From positions 1-13,307 of the forward strand of contig JAHDBX010000016.1 of NCBI GenBank assembly GCA_020630145.1: a stretch of 13,307 nucleotides of DNA. The letters are read 5' to 3'. The notes beneath the pieces are model-generated. The model was not told the DNA's origin. It ran no database searches and saw nothing but the letters and a program-made list of their open reading frames with translations. Numbering within the stretch: position 1 is the first letter of the stretch; each line of letters opens with the position of its first letter. The DNA is from Gammaproteobacteria bacterium. Its GTDB lineage: Bacteria > Pseudomonadota > Gammaproteobacteria > HTCC5015. Of the stretch, positions 1 to 7,865 are shown one piece after another. Position numbers and translations under genes: made by a program.

Positions 1-11
1 GGGAAGGTTAT

Positions 12-413
12 CTACGGTTTATATAGACCAACTGATGCCGCGTTAGTTTCAGTCTTTTTTGCCGGCGCATAAGCATGGCCAGCATCAGCAAGTTTTTTCA
101 GGTAGTCTTCCCATAAGCTGTCTTTCTGGGTAGCTAATTCGTATAAGTAGTCCCAAGCATATAGACCGGAATTATGCCCATCACTAAAAACTAAACGCAC
201 AGCATAATTGCCAACCGCCTCAATATTGTTAATTTCAACGCGCTGTTTATTTAACTGCAAAACTTCTTGACCCGGCCCATGCCCTTTCACTTCTGCCGAC
301 GGTGAATGCACACGCAAAAACTCACTCGACAAGCTGGCTTTAATACCATCATCAAACGCGATATCAAGTATATTGGATTGACGATGTAACTTTAGCTCTG
401 ATGGTATTGGCAT
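12..413 (-). CDS. DUF971 family protein (gamma-butyrobetaine hydroxylase-like N-terminal domain)
   Basis: A 133-residue protein whose residues about 5-95 form a DUF971 domain, the fold found at the N-terminus of gamma-butyrobetaine hydroxylase. The family signature is visible at 73-92: RLVFSDGH followed by GLYAWDYLYEL. There is no catalytic oxygenase domain, so it is a stand-alone domain protein. The expected zinc-binding cysteines of the eukaryotic enzyme are absent (no Cys in the protein). It is cytoplasmic, with no signal peptide. The gene lies 13 bases after hslU and has a GAGG ribosome binding site 5 bases before the ATG, so it is very likely the third gene of the hslVU operon. That neighbourhood is common in Gammaproteobacteria. 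Its biochemical role is not established. The low-complexity tail after residue 115 looks disordered. The family call is firm and the function is unknown. Confidence 0.9.
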   Translation of the reverse strand: MPIPSELKLHRQSNILDIAFDDGIKASLSSEFLRVHSPSAEVKGHGPGQEVLQLNKQRVEINNIEAVGNYAVRLVFSDGHNSGLYAWDYLYELATQKDSLWEDYLKKLADAGHAYAPAKKTETNAASVGLYKP

Positions 414-426
414 AATATCCTCTTGC

Positions 427-1752
427 TTACAAGATAAAGCGGCTTAGATCCTGGTCTTGTGTCAACTCTTCTAAGTGTTGGTTAACATAGTCGGCATTCA
501 CAATAACTTTCTTATCTGCTAAATCAGATGCATCATACGAAATAGTTTCTAATAAGCGTTCCATCATAGTATGCAAACGTCGCGCACCTATATTTTCAGC
601 ACTATCATTAACCTGCCATGCCAACTCTGCAATACGTCGCACACCGGTTTCATCAAAATCCAGATCGACATCTTCTGTTTTTAATAAGGCCGTATACTGA
701 TCTGTTAAGGCATAATCAGGCTCGGTTAATATGCGTTCAAAATCTGCCGCGCTTAGCGCCTGAAGCTCTACACGTATCGGTAAACGGCCTTGTAGTTCTG
801 GCACTAAATCTGAAGGTTTAGAAAGGTGAAAAGCACCCGAAGCAATAAACAAAATATGATCTGTTTTAACTGCACCATATTTGGTTGTGACTGTGCACCC
901 TTCTACAAGTGGTAATAAGTCACGTTGCACACCTTCACGAGATACATCAGCACCGGCACCGTCACGGCGTGTAACTTTATCAATCTCATCAATAAACACG
1001 ATACCGTTTTGCTCAGTATCATGCAGCGCTTGTAATTTTATTTCTTCATCATTAACAAGTTTTGCTGCTTCTTCATCTATCGCTGCACGTAAAGCGTCTT
1101 TCACTTTCATTTTGCGTGTACGCTTTTTATCGGAAGACATGTTTTGAAACATACCTTGCAACTGATTTGTCATTTCCTCCATTCCAGGAGGCGCCATTAT
1201 TTCAACCCCAATAGGTTTCGCAGAAACCTCAAACTCAATCTCTTTATCATCAAGGTCGCCTTCGCGTAATTTTTTACGAAACTTTTGACGTGTTTCATTA
1301 TCACTTGGCTCTTCATCACCAAAGGCATGTTTTGGCATGGGTAACAATACATCCAAGATACGATCTTCAGCTGCATCTTCGGCATGCGCTTTAACTTTGT
1401 TCATCGCTGTTTCACGTGCGTTAGTCACCGCGACATCAACAAGATCTTTAACAATTGAGTCAACTTCTCTACCAACATAACCCACCTCTGTAAACTTTGT
1501 CGCTTCAACTTTTACAAAAGGTGCATTCGCTAGCTTCGCTAAGCGGCGGGCTATTTCTGTTTTACCCACACCGGTTGGGCCAATCATTAAAATATTTTTA
1601 GGTGTAATTTCTGCAGCCATACTGTCATCTAGCTGCATACGGCGCCAACGATTACGTAAAGCAATCGCAACGGCACGCTTGGCTTCGCTTTGGCCGATTA
1701 TGTGTTTATCAAGTTCTTGCGCAATTTCTCTTGGTGTCATATTCGCTGACAT
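427..1752 (-). CDS. hslU: ATP-dependent protease ATPase subunit HslU
   Basis: This is the AAA+ unfoldase ring of the HslVU (ClpQY) protease. It recognises, unfolds and feeds substrates into HslV. At 441 residues it is close to the usual ~443. Visible motifs: Walker A GPTGVGKT at 58-65, the pore loop GYVG at 91-94, an inserted I-domain of roughly 110-240 rich in charged residues, Walker B IVFIDEID near 251-258, the arginine-containing LQGRLP at 320-325, and the sensor-2 region GARRLHT near 390. The C-terminus LSRFIL is the conserved tail that docks between HslV subunits and activates it. The start [10 protein letters not shown] matches the family N-terminus and follows an AG-rich Shine-Dalgarno (AAAGAGAA). 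It sits 72 bases after hslV and is presumably co-transcribed from the heat-shock type promoter upstream of hslV. Nothing is missing. Confidence 0.98.
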   Translation of the reverse strand: MSANMTPREIAQELDKHIIGQSEAKRAVAIALRNRWRRMQLDDSMAAEITPKNILMIGPTGVGKTEIARRLAKLANAPFVKVEATKFTEVGYVGREVDSIVKDLVDVAVTNARETAMNKVKAHAEDAAEDRILDVLLPMPKHAFGDEEPSDNETRQKFRKKLREGDLDDKEIEFEVSAKPIGVEIMAPPGMEEMTNQLQGMFQNMSSDKKRTRKMKVKDALRAAIDEEAAKLVNDEEIKLQALHDTEQNGIVFIDEIDKVTRRDGAGADVSREGVQRDLLPLVEGCTVTTKYGAVKTDHILFIASGAFHLSKPSDLVPELQGRLPIRVELQALSAADFERILTEPDYALTDQYTALLKTEDVDLDFDETGVRRIAELAWQVNDSAENIGARRLHTMMERLLETISYDASDLADKKVIVNADYVNQHLEELTQDQDLSRFIL

Positions 1753-1824
1753 ATTTGTTCTCTTTAATTTGGGTATAGGTGTGAAATAAGATACAGAATA
1801 AACTGTGTGACAGGCTATTAAGCT

Positions 1825-2367
1825 TTAATCAATATCCAAGGTTTCGATGGTGAAATTATGATTCGTGTAAACACAAATATCACCGGCTATGCCTAAACCT
1901 TTTTCAACGATATCTTTAGCTGAAAGCTCTGTATTATCAATCAAGGCCATGGCTGCAGCTTGTGCATAGTTACCACCCGAACCTATTGCTATTACATCAT
2001 GTTCTGGCTCAATAACATCGCCATTACCTGAAATAATAAGTGAAGCTTTTTTGTCAGCGACTGATAGCAGAGCCTCTAAGTTACGTAATGCTCTGTCTGT
2101 ACGCCATTCTTTCGCAAGCTCAACCGCGGCTCGAACTAACTGACCACTGTACATTTCTAACTTGCCTTCAAACTTTTCAAACAAGGTAAACGCATCGGCT
2201 GTTGCACCCGCAAAACCAGCTAGCACTTGTTCGTTATATAGGCGCCTTACTTTGCGCGCATTACCTTTCATAACTGTATTGCCAAGGCTGACTTGGCCAT
2301 CGCCACCTATAACCACTTGGTTACCGCGACGAACGGATAAAATTGTTGTACCGTGGAAGTTTTCCAT
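1825..2367 (-). CDS. hslV: ATP-dependent protease proteolytic subunit HslV
   Basis: This is the threonine protease of the HslVU complex, a dodecamer of two hexameric rings related to proteasome beta subunits, acting in the cytoplasm. The 180-residue protein begins with a short propeptide, MENFHG, then TTILSVRR. Cleavage after Gly6 exposes the catalytic Thr (Thr7, mature Thr1). Mature Asp17 (GDGQ) and Lys33 (ARKVRR region, residue 39 here) are present, as is the GSGG stretch near 128-131 and the C-terminal GDICVYTNH motif. A propeptide longer than the single Met of E. coli is common in other Gammaproteobacteria. No strong Shine-Dalgarno is visible, only an A-rich stretch. A sigma-32 type promoter lies 33-58 bases upstream of the start. 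Downstream are hslU and a DUF971 gene. Confidence 0.98.
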   Translation of the reverse strand: MENFHGTTILSVRRGNQVVIGGDGQVSLGNTVMKGNARKVRRLYNEQVLAGFAGATADAFTLFEKFEGKLEMYSGQLVRAAVELAKEWRTDRALRNLEALLSVADKKASLIISGNGDVIEPEHDVIAIGSGGNYAQAAAMALIDNTELSAKDIVEKGLGIAGDICVYTNHNFTIETLDID

Positions 2368-2399
2368 AATGCTTTTTTTAAGTTAAGTAGACACAATAA

Positions 2400-2425
2400 T
2401 TAAGGGCGATTTGATACTTTTCAAG
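2400..2425 (-). promoter_or_regulatory. Predicted heat-shock (sigma-32 / RpoH) promoter of hslVU
   Basis: On the minus strand CTTGAAA (2419-2425) is a perfect match to the RpoH -35 element. Eleven bases downstream, GCCCTTAA (2400-2407) resembles the CCCCATnT -10 element, keeping the CCC core. Predicted transcription would start near 2393, giving a leader of about 25 bases before the hslV ATG at 2367. hslVU is a classic RpoH regulon operon, which makes the placement meaningful. The -35 lies 28 bases past the stop codon of the upstream gene. Confidence 0.72.
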
Positions 2426-2451
2426 CGTTAGCTTGCATTAATGTCGAGGTA

Positions 2452-3270
2452 TTAATGTACGATATATCTGGGTTCACGCTTTTCCAGTGCTGATTTCTTT
2501 GCGGAACCTCCACGGGGATTATTTTTCTTATCAGGTGAAATCAAAGCTATGCCCGTATTATGTCCATTGACTTGAATCCATTCGTCTTTTTTACAGCCTC
2601 GTATACCAAAAGGCGGGGTAAGGTTTAAGGCGGCAAAAGCCTTATCTAAATATGTCTGCTGGCCTTCATCGTTCCAGTTAACTCGCACAGGATAGTTAAC
2701 CTGTATATTACCCAACTGCTGACTATTCGCCAGTTGCGTTGCATTTTGCATAGACTGAATAAGCTTTTCTATTTGTGTAGTCATGCGTTTGCGAATAATA
2801 CTTTGCTCAGACTGCAATTGCTGCAAAGATAAGTACTCAGCAATAGGTGTCATCCGCTGCACTTCACGGGCTATATATTCGGCTTCATCGGTTAAAGGCC
2901 GACCATCTGCCAAGCTCGTTTGGCGATTGGTATCAATAATGGGCTTATCAGCGGTAATTGGACCTGCATCAACCACCCATTCACCATCAATAAGCTCAGG
3001 TAAACTCAAATTTTGTAGGGACAGCTCATAACGAACCGTTGAGGGGAATATAACCAGTATTTCAGGTGAAAAATCATGCCAGTGAATGCGCTCTGGGCAA
3101 GTGCGGTACCATGTCACCATATCTCGTTCGTGCTCAATAACCGTATCGTCTTGCATATTTGCAACCAATGAGGTCATTAAAACCGGTGGCTCTTCAAAAT
3201 AGGTTTTACCGAACCACGCGCCCGCACCCACTAAGCCAATAGCAAGCAATAGGCCTAGTAGAATGCGCAT
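2452..3270 (-). CDS. Unrecognised membrane-anchored or exported protein
   Basis: I do not recognise this 272-residue protein. Residues 3-20 form one hydrophobic segment (LLGLLLAIGLVGAGAWF) after a short basic start, suggesting an inner-membrane signal anchor with the rest in the periplasm. The soluble part has a beta-looking stretch at 70-105, a helix-rich, glutamine-rich region at about 128-182 that could form a coiled coil, two cysteines (58 and 226) that could pair, and a basic disordered tail (248-268, KK-rich). There is a faint overall resemblance to DUF4230-type exported proteins, which I could not establish. The gene begins 3 bases after the stop of the exported protein gene upstream (TAA, 3 nt, ATG), so translation is probably coupled. 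It occupies the slot before hslV where many Gammaproteobacteria carry an FtsN/SPOR protein, but no SPOR domain is evident. Confidence 0.8.
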   Translation of the reverse strand: MRILLGLLLAIGLVGAGAWFGKTYFEEPPVLMTSLVANMQDDTVIEHERDMVTWYRTCPERIHWHDFSPEILVIFPSTVRYELSLQNLSLPELIDGEWVVDAGPITADKPIIDTNRQTSLADGRPLTDEAEYIAREVQRMTPIAEYLSLQQLQSEQSIIRKRMTTQIEKLIQSMQNATQLANSQQLGNIQVNYPVRVNWNDEGQQTYLDKAFAALNLTPPFGIRGCKKDEWIQVNGHNTGIALISPDKKNNPRGGSAKKSALEKREPRYIVH

Positions 3271-3273
3271 AAC

Positions 3274-3834
3274 TTATTTAACGTTAAAGCGGTTGGTAAA
3301 GTACACTCCTGTTGCATTGGCACTAGCATCACCATAACTAATAAAGTCTAAGGATAGACCAATCTCTCGTGCTTTGCTGATGCGGTAGGCAAATTGGCCG
3401 GTAAGACCTAAAGACAAGCTCTCGCTCACATTGCCCGCAGGGCTCGATTTTGCATTTAAATGTATTGTTGGCCCGCCACCAAAGACAAACTTGGCTCCCT
3501 GCTGCATATACAAGGCATTAACAGGAATAGCCGAGATCGTACCTGTACCATTATCAGCACGTAAAAAGCCATATTTGTAGCCTACTGAAAAACGTAAGAA
3601 ACGTTTACTTTGGTCGGAAAACCGCGCATCACGCCCATAAGTAAAGGTAAATGCACTACCCGCTTTTAATTCATCACCGGCACTCGTACTCTCTACAGCA
3701 TCACCACCAAGCGCCCCAGATATTTTGAAAAAGTTTTTTCCGCCTTTGAATAGGCTACCTAAACTTACATCTTGAGCAAAAGAGAAGGTTGTAAAAAATA
3801 GTAAACTGATTGTTAAGATAACGCTTCGCAACAT
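3274..3834 (-). CDS. Exported, possibly outer-membrane beta-barrel protein of unknown function
   Basis: A 186-residue protein with a clear signal peptide: MLRS, a hydrophobic core at 5-18, and a likely cleavage after FSFA at residue 20. The mature part is rich in Gly, Ser, Ala, Phe and Tyr with alternating polar and apolar residues (for example 65-95 and 105-180), as in a small eight-stranded outer-membrane barrel. It ends in NVK instead of the usual aromatic residue, so barrel insertion is an inference. The frame stays open upstream to 3912, but the ATG at 3834 is chosen because AAGGG lies 6 bases before it and the signal peptide starts there. The gene follows xerC after 97 bases, so it may have its own promoter, and it is coupled to the next gene by a 3-base gap. 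I do not recognise the family. Confidence 0.8.
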   Translation of the reverse strand: MLRSVILTISLLFFTTFSFAQDVSLGSLFKGGKNFFKISGALGGDAVESTSAGDELKAGSAFTFTYGRDARFSDQSKRFLRFSVGYKYGFLRADNGTGTISAIPVNALYMQQGAKFVFGGGPTIHLNAKSSPAGNVSESLSLGLTGQFAYRISKAREIGLSLDFISYGDASANATGVYFTNRFNVK

Positions 3835-3840
3835 GCTTTT

Positions 3841-3845
3841 CCCTT
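3841..3845 (-). promoter_or_regulatory. Ribosome binding site deciding the start at 3834
   Basis: AAGGG on the minus strand, 6 bases before ATG 3834. The upstream in-frame start at 3912 has no comparable site and would hide the signal peptide behind 26 extra residues. Confidence 0.7.
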
Positions 3846-3931
3846 GTTTTCGCTTATTTTCTATGCCGTACAGTACTATAAATGCATCGCTTAATAAAGC
3901 GCACTCCAGCACATTTTACTGATCATCTATT

Positions 3932-4876
3932 TTATTTTTTAGATTTGCTGCTGCTTGCTCTTGGATGTGACGAATCATACACTTTGGCCAAATACTGAAA
4001 ATCAAGGTGCGTATACACTTGTGTAGTACTGATATCAGCATGCCCTAGCAATTCCTGCACTGCGCGCAAGTCACGAGATGATTCAAGCATATGTGTAGCA
4101 AAGGAGTGCCTGAGCATATGCGGGTGCACTGATTGATCTAGGCCTTTTTTTTGCGCATGCTTTTTCAAGCGCATCTGCACTGTTCTTACAGTTAAGCGTA
4201 GACCTTTTTCATTAATAAAAACGGCTCCACCCTTATCTGCCCGGCTATCTACATGGCTATCTTCTGTGAGTGCATGATTTTTACGTATATGCAGCCATGC
4301 CTGCAAAGCCTCAACAGCATAACGCCCTATAGGCGCTATACGCGTTTTATTACCTTTGCCCAGCACACGTAATGTAAGGTCAGTAAAATTTATATCATTC
4401 ACATCAAGCGATATAAGTTCACTAATACGCAAACCCGCAGAATATAGCGTTTCAAATAAGGCTTTATCCCGCAATGTTTTAAAGTCATCGCCTTTTATAT
4501 CAAGCAACTGACTAATACTTTCTGCAGCAATAACTTTAGGTAACTTCTTATGGTCTTTCGGTGCGGCAATATCCAGTGCAGGATTATGCTCACAGACTTT
4601 ATGTTTAACTAAGTAGTGGTAAAAGCTACGTACAGCAGATAAACGCCTAGAAATTGTTTTACTTGCTAGATTACGTTTTTTACAAGCAGCGGCATAGAGA
4701 CGAATATCATGATTATGCAATTCGCCAAGTGTGTTATCTTGCAAAGCAAGTTGCGCAAAATCTTGCAGATCACGTCGATAGGCAGACAAGGTGTGCGCAG
4801 AATAATTTTTCTCTATTTGTAAAGTATGTAAAAACTGTTTTAAAAGCGATTCAAAATTTGAGTCTTCTACAGTCAT
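3932..4876 (-). CDS. xerC: Tyrosine recombinase XerC
   Basis: This is the site-specific tyrosine recombinase that, with XerD, resolves chromosome dimers at the dif site near the replication terminus. The 314-residue protein has an N-terminal SAM-like core-binding domain (about 8-95; KNYSAHTLSAYRRDL) and a C-terminal catalytic domain. All active-site residues are visible: Arg150 (AGLRISEL), Lys174 (LGKGNK), His253 and Arg256 (HPHMLRHSFATH), His279 (LGHADISTT) and the nucleophile Tyr288 (VYTHL). It is slightly longer than the ~300 usual, with a charged loop at 200-218 and a Ser/Lys-rich tail. Its assignment to XerC over XerD rests on context: it starts 2 bases after the DUF484 gene and lies downstream of dapF, the standard xerC locus. 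The HAD phosphatase gene (yigB type) that often follows xerC is missing. Confidence 0.96.
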   Translation of the reverse strand: MTVEDSNFESLLKQFLHTLQIEKNYSAHTLSAYRRDLQDFAQLALQDNTLGELHNHDIRLYAAACKKRNLASKTISRRLSAVRSFYHYLVKHKVCEHNPALDIAAPKDHKKLPKVIAAESISQLLDIKGDDFKTLRDKALFETLYSAGLRISELISLDVNDINFTDLTLRVLGKGNKTRIAPIGRYAVEALQAWLHIRKNHALTEDSHVDSRADKGGAVFINEKGLRLTVRTVQMRLKKHAQKKGLDQSVHPHMLRHSFATHMLESSRDLRAVQELLGHADISTTQVYTHLDFQYLAKVYDSSHPRASSSKSKK

Positions 4877-4878
4877 AC

Positions 4879-5565
4879 TTAACTATGTAAATGGGCTACC
4901 AGTGCACTGCTGATTAAATCGCCAATATGTGACAAAAACAATAAACCTTTGTCATCAGAAAAGCGCTGCGCATCGATACTACCCAGCATTAACACACCTA
5001 GATGTTGTACACTTTTAAGCGGCAACATAGCAGCTGAATTTACTTGATCTAAATGTTCAACAAAAAAGTACTCGATATATTCTTCACTTAATTTTCCACA
5101 CATAGGCTTATTAAGTGTAAAGAACTCGGCAAACAAATCACTTTCTGTTTGCTCATCAATCACTAACAACATATCGTCTGTTATATCGCTCAACATACGC
5201 ATAGAAACAAAATCAATCTTAAAAACGTCGCGCATAACATCTTCAGTTAATGCCAGCACATCTGAAACACTTCGCGTTTCCAATAGGTTACTTGCAAAGC
5301 CGTGTAACTGTGTACTTAATTGCTCATTGTCTCTAGCGATCTGTATCAGTTCATTTAACTTTGCTTCAAGGCCTTTGTTTTTGTCGCGCAACACTTGCAC
5401 TTGCCTTTCAATCAATGAAACAGTATTACCGCTGTCCATATGTTTTAATTGCAGCTGTGCCAGTAGCTCAGGCTTGTTTAACAAGAAGTCTGGATGCTTT
5501 TCTAAATACTCTTCTATAGATGTCGCATCAAGAGTTTCTGTTTTTTGTTCAGCAGGTTGAGTCAT
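4879..5565 (-). CDS. DUF484 family protein (YigA-like)
   Basis: A 228-residue cytoplasmic protein of the DUF484 family, seen almost always between dapF and xerC. The N-terminus (about 16-45) carries the family's SIEEYLEKHPDFLLNKPELL stretch. It is followed by a predicted coiled coil at 50-85 (IERQVQVLRDKN onward) and a GAF-like domain from about 95 to the end, with the typical close PLKSVQHLGVLMLGS and a LSHIGDLISSAL helix. The molecular function is not known. Its constant neighbourhood suggests a link with XerC or with cell-wall precursor supply, which is inference. It starts 15 bases after dapF and ends 2 bases before xerC, so it is within the operon. No strong Shine-Dalgarno is seen before its ATG. 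Confidence 0.93.
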   Translation of the reverse strand: MTQPAEQKTETLDATSIEEYLEKHPDFLLNKPELLAQLQLKHMDSGNTVSLIERQVQVLRDKNKGLEAKLNELIQIARDNEQLSTQLHGFASNLLETRSVSDVLALTEDVMRDVFKIDFVSMRMLSDITDDMLLVIDEQTESDLFAEFFTLNKPMCGKLSEEYIEYFFVEHLDQVNSAAMLPLKSVQHLGVLMLGSIDAQRFSDDKGLLFLSHIGDLISSALVAHLHS

Positions 5566-5580
5566 AAAATATTTTATCTT

Positions 5581-6414
5581 TTAATTTAGTGTTATTTGAC
5601 CATCAAAAACTAAAGCGGTAGGGCCTGTCATATACAAAGGCTGGTCATCACCTTGCCATTCTATTATAAGCTCACCCCCTAACAACTTCACACTGACTTT
5701 ATCATTTAGCAAGTCCCATTTTTGCCCTACTGCTACAGCCGCACATGCTCCGGAGCCGCAGGCCAATGTTTCACCAGAGCCACGTTCAAAGACCCGCAAT
5801 TGGATAGTTGCTCTATCAACTATTTGCATAAAACCCGCATTTACTTTTTCAGGAAAGCGTGAATGTGCCTCTATTTCGGGACCTTGGAATTGAACACGAT
5901 CAGTACTGATATGGTTCACAAGAGTCACAGCGTGCGGGTTACCCATGGAGACGGCACCGATTTCTATTGTGCTATTTTGTAATGCTAGAGCATAACTTTT
6001 TGCTTCTTGCGCTGCTTCAAACGGTAAAGCCTCAGGTGCAAAGTTAGGCGCCATCAAAGAAACGCGAATCAAGTCATTTTCAACACGTTCTAACTCCATA
6101 TCACCATTGACCATTTGCACACGTATGTGATTTTTCTGTGTTAAGCCACGATGTTGTACGAAGTGTAAAAAACAACGGGCACCATTACCACATTGCTGTG
6201 CTTCACTACCATCAGCATTATAAATACGATAGAAAAAATCATAATCTGGGTCAGATGATTTCTCAGCCATCAATAGTTGATCGCAGCCTACACCCAAATG
6301 GCGGTCGGCAATAAAAGCGATGTCACTTGCCTGCAAATTAATATCTTGGCTAATTGCATCAATAACAACAAAGTCGTTACCTAAACCATGCATTTTACTA
6401 AATTCGATTTTCAT
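5581..6414 (-). CDS. dapF: Diaminopimelate epimerase
   Basis: Converts LL-2,6-diaminopimelate to the meso form, used both in peptidoglycan and as the direct lysine precursor. It is a PLP-independent two-base racemase of 277 residues, the normal length. The N-terminal signature FSKMHGLGNDFVVID is at 5-19. The two catalytic cysteines are in QQCGNGARC (Cys75) and ACGSGACAA (Cys219), and the substrate-binding GNPHAV motif is at 158-163 and ERGSGET at 210-216. The C-terminal part closes with YMTGPTALVFDG, also typical. It lies 21 bases downstream of lysA and 15 bases before the DUF484 gene. Nothing is missing. Confidence 0.98.
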   Translation of the reverse strand: MKIEFSKMHGLGNDFVVIDAISQDINLQASDIAFIADRHLGVGCDQLLMAEKSSDPDYDFFYRIYNADGSEAQQCGNGARCFLHFVQHRGLTQKNHIRVQMVNGDMELERVENDLIRVSLMAPNFAPEALPFEAAQEAKSYALALQNSTIEIGAVSMGNPHAVTLVNHISTDRVQFQGPEIEAHSRFPEKVNAGFMQIVDRATIQLRVFERGSGETLACGSGACAAVAVGQKWDLLNDKVSVKLLGGELIIEWQGDDQPLYMTGPTALVFDGQITLN

Positions 6415-6435
6415 TTCTTATTCACAACCCTAAAC

Positions 6436-7692
6436 CTAAGGCAATAGTTTTTCACCCTGCATTAAAGAAGCAATCGTTTCACGCGCGCGCACTTCATAAG
6501 CATTGCCACCATCAACCATGACTTCCGACACACGCGGACGGCTATTATAATTTGAACTCATGGTAAAACCATAAGCGCCACTTGAACGCACAGCAAGTAA
6601 ATCATCTTGTGCAATCGCAAGCTGCCTGTCTTTACCTAAGAAATCGCCTGTTTCACAAACAGGCCCAACCACATCATACACTCTAGCATCCGCAGTTGGC
6701 GCCTCTGTTACGGTAACAATATCTTGCCATGCACTATATAACGATGGCCTAGCCAAATCATTCATCGCCGCATCAACAATAGCAAAGTGTTTACCATCAC
6801 TGTCTTGCGCTAACTTTATATATTCAACTTTACTTAGCAAAATACCGGCATTACCGGCAATAGAACGCCCTGGCTCCATGAATACCGTAACATCTCTATC
6901 TTTTAATGCTTCGCTAATTGCACTCGTTAAAGCAGCAGGCTCCGGTGGGTTTTCATCGTTATAACGAATACCTAAACCACCACCCACATCGATATGGCGC
7001 AAAGTAATGCCTTCATCAGCAAGCTGATCTACTAAGATCAGCACCCGCTTCAAGGCATCAACAAAAGGCGTAATTTGAGTTAACTGCGAACCAATATGGC
7101 AATCTACGCCCACTATATCAAGGTGGCTCATGGCCGCCGCATTTTTATATACGTCTAATGCCCGTTGAATATCGATACCAAATTTATTTTCTTTTAAACC
7201 GGTAGAAATATAAGGGTGCGTTTGCGCGTCAACATCGGGGTTAACACGAATAGAAATAGGCGCCTGCATACCCATATCGGCAGCAATACTGTTAATACGC
7301 TCAAGTTCCGCTTCAGATTCAGCATTAAAGCAAGCAATACCTACGTCTAAGGCATATCGAATTTCTGCCGCTGTTTTGCCTACGCCAGAAAAAACGACTT
7401 TCTTTGGATCGCCGCCGGCTGCTAAAACACGATCTAGCTCGCCTTGCGAGACAATATCAAAACCCGAACCTAAACGGGCAAATACATTTAATACAGCCAA
7501 ATTCGAGTTGGCTTTAACCGCATAGCAAATTTGATGAGCTTGAGCACCAAAGGCTTGATCATAAGCATGCCAATGCCGTTCTAATGTCGCACGCGAATAG
7601 ATATAGCAAGGCGTACCAAACTCAGCGGCTATATCAGCAACTGCGACATCTTCAGCGTAAAGCTGACCATTCTTATAATTAAAAAAATCCAT
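6436..7692 (-). CDS. lysA: Diaminopimelate decarboxylase
   Basis: The PLP enzyme for the last step of lysine synthesis, meso-diaminopimelate to L-lysine plus CO2. At 418 residues it has the usual length, with an alanine-racemase-like TIM barrel followed by a beta domain. Visible residues: the PLP lysine Lys60 (CYAVKANSN), the substrate/PLP strand HIGSQ at 199-203, the phosphate-binding glycines DVGGGLG at 235-241, EPGRS at 273-277, the active-site Cys346 from the partner subunit (GPVCETGDF) and the AYGFTMSSNYNSRPR motif at 373-387. The start MDFFNYKNGQL matches the family. It begins 6 bases after the lptM stop codon and is followed by dapF, so the product of DapF is consumed by its operon neighbour. 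No lysine riboswitch structure was seen upstream. Confidence 0.98.
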   Translation of the reverse strand: MDFFNYKNGQLYAEDVAVADIAAEFGTPCYIYSRATLERHWHAYDQAFGAQAHQICYAVKANSNLAVLNVFARLGSGFDIVSQGELDRVLAAGGDPKKVVFSGVGKTAAEIRYALDVGIACFNAESEAELERINSIAADMGMQAPISIRVNPDVDAQTHPYISTGLKENKFGIDIQRALDVYKNAAAMSHLDIVGVDCHIGSQLTQITPFVDALKRVLILVDQLADEGITLRHIDVGGGLGIRYNDENPPEPAALTSAISEALKDRDVTVFMEPGRSIAGNAGILLSKVEYIKLAQDSDGKHFAIVDAAMNDLARPSLYSAWQDIVTVTEAPTADARVYDVVGPVCETGDFLGKDRQLAIAQDDLLAVRSSGAYGFTMSSNYNSRPRVSEVMVDGGNAYEVRARETIASLMQGEKLLP

Positions 7693-7698
7693 CGTCTA

Positions 7699-7830
7699 TT
7701 ATTGTTCTTTTTCGTTAATTTCAGTGTTATTTGCTGTTTTTTTGCTGTCATCTGGCAAATACAAGGCACCTTTATTACCGCAAGCGGCCAAAAGTAAGCA
7801 AGTAAGTATAATAAGTGGGACCAATTTCAT
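7699..7830 (-). CDS. lptM: LPS-assembly lipoprotein LptM (YifL family)
   Basis: A 43-codon gene. The peptide starts MKLVPLIILTCLLLAAC, a lipoprotein signal with lipobox LAAC (Cys17), and continues with GNKGALYLPDD, the conserved short block of the YifL/LptM family (C-G-x-K-G-x-L-Y-x-P). The rest is a polar, disordered tail. In E. coli, LptM is an outer-membrane lipoprotein that binds the LptDE translocon and helps LptD mature. The position immediately before lysA-dapF is a recurrent family context, and it lies 6 bases before lysA. The Shine-Dalgarno is poor. The plus-strand esterase gene begins 41 bases away in the opposite direction. Confidence 0.9.
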   Translation of the reverse strand: MKLVPLIILTCLLLAACGNKGALYLPDDSKKTANNTEINEKEQ

Positions 7831-7859
7831 AAAAAACACGCTAAATCATAATTTTGGGT

Positions 7860-7865
7860 ATTATA
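7860..7865 (-). promoter_or_regulatory. Predicted -10 element for the lptM-lysA-dapF-DUF484-xerC operon
   Basis: A perfect TATAAT on the minus strand, inside the 11-base palindrome GGTATAATACC (7857-7867). Transcription would start near 7853, giving a 20-odd base leader before the lptM ATG at 7830. The matching -35 (TTCATT-like, 18 bases upstream) is weak and falls inside the first codons of the divergent esterase gene. The call rests on the -10 and its position. Confidence 0.5.

Noticed and set aside
618..1147. Plus-strand open frames inside hslU (618-821 and 881-1147)
   Set aside because: They are shadows of the conserved hslU coding frame with no family motifs or ribosome binding sites.
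3869..3880. TATAGT on the minus strand (3875-3880) and the near-palindrome GTACAGTAC as a promoter/operator of the 3834 gene
   Set aside because: No acceptable -35 at 16-18 bases and no known operator match; it could be chance in AT-rich DNA.
3888..3901. Small hairpin CGCTT AATA AAGCG after xerC
   Set aside because: A 5-base-pair stem without a T-run on the minus strand is too weak to call as a terminator.
3835..3912. Upstream in-frame extension of the exported protein gene that starts at 3834
   Set aside because: It would put 26 residues in front of a clear signal peptide and has no ribosome binding site comparable with the AAGGG before 3834.
7731..7748. Direct repeat TTGCTGTTTTTTTGCTGT
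   Set aside because: It lies in the polar tail of lptM and encodes part of that low-complexity end; two short copies do not mark a repeat element.
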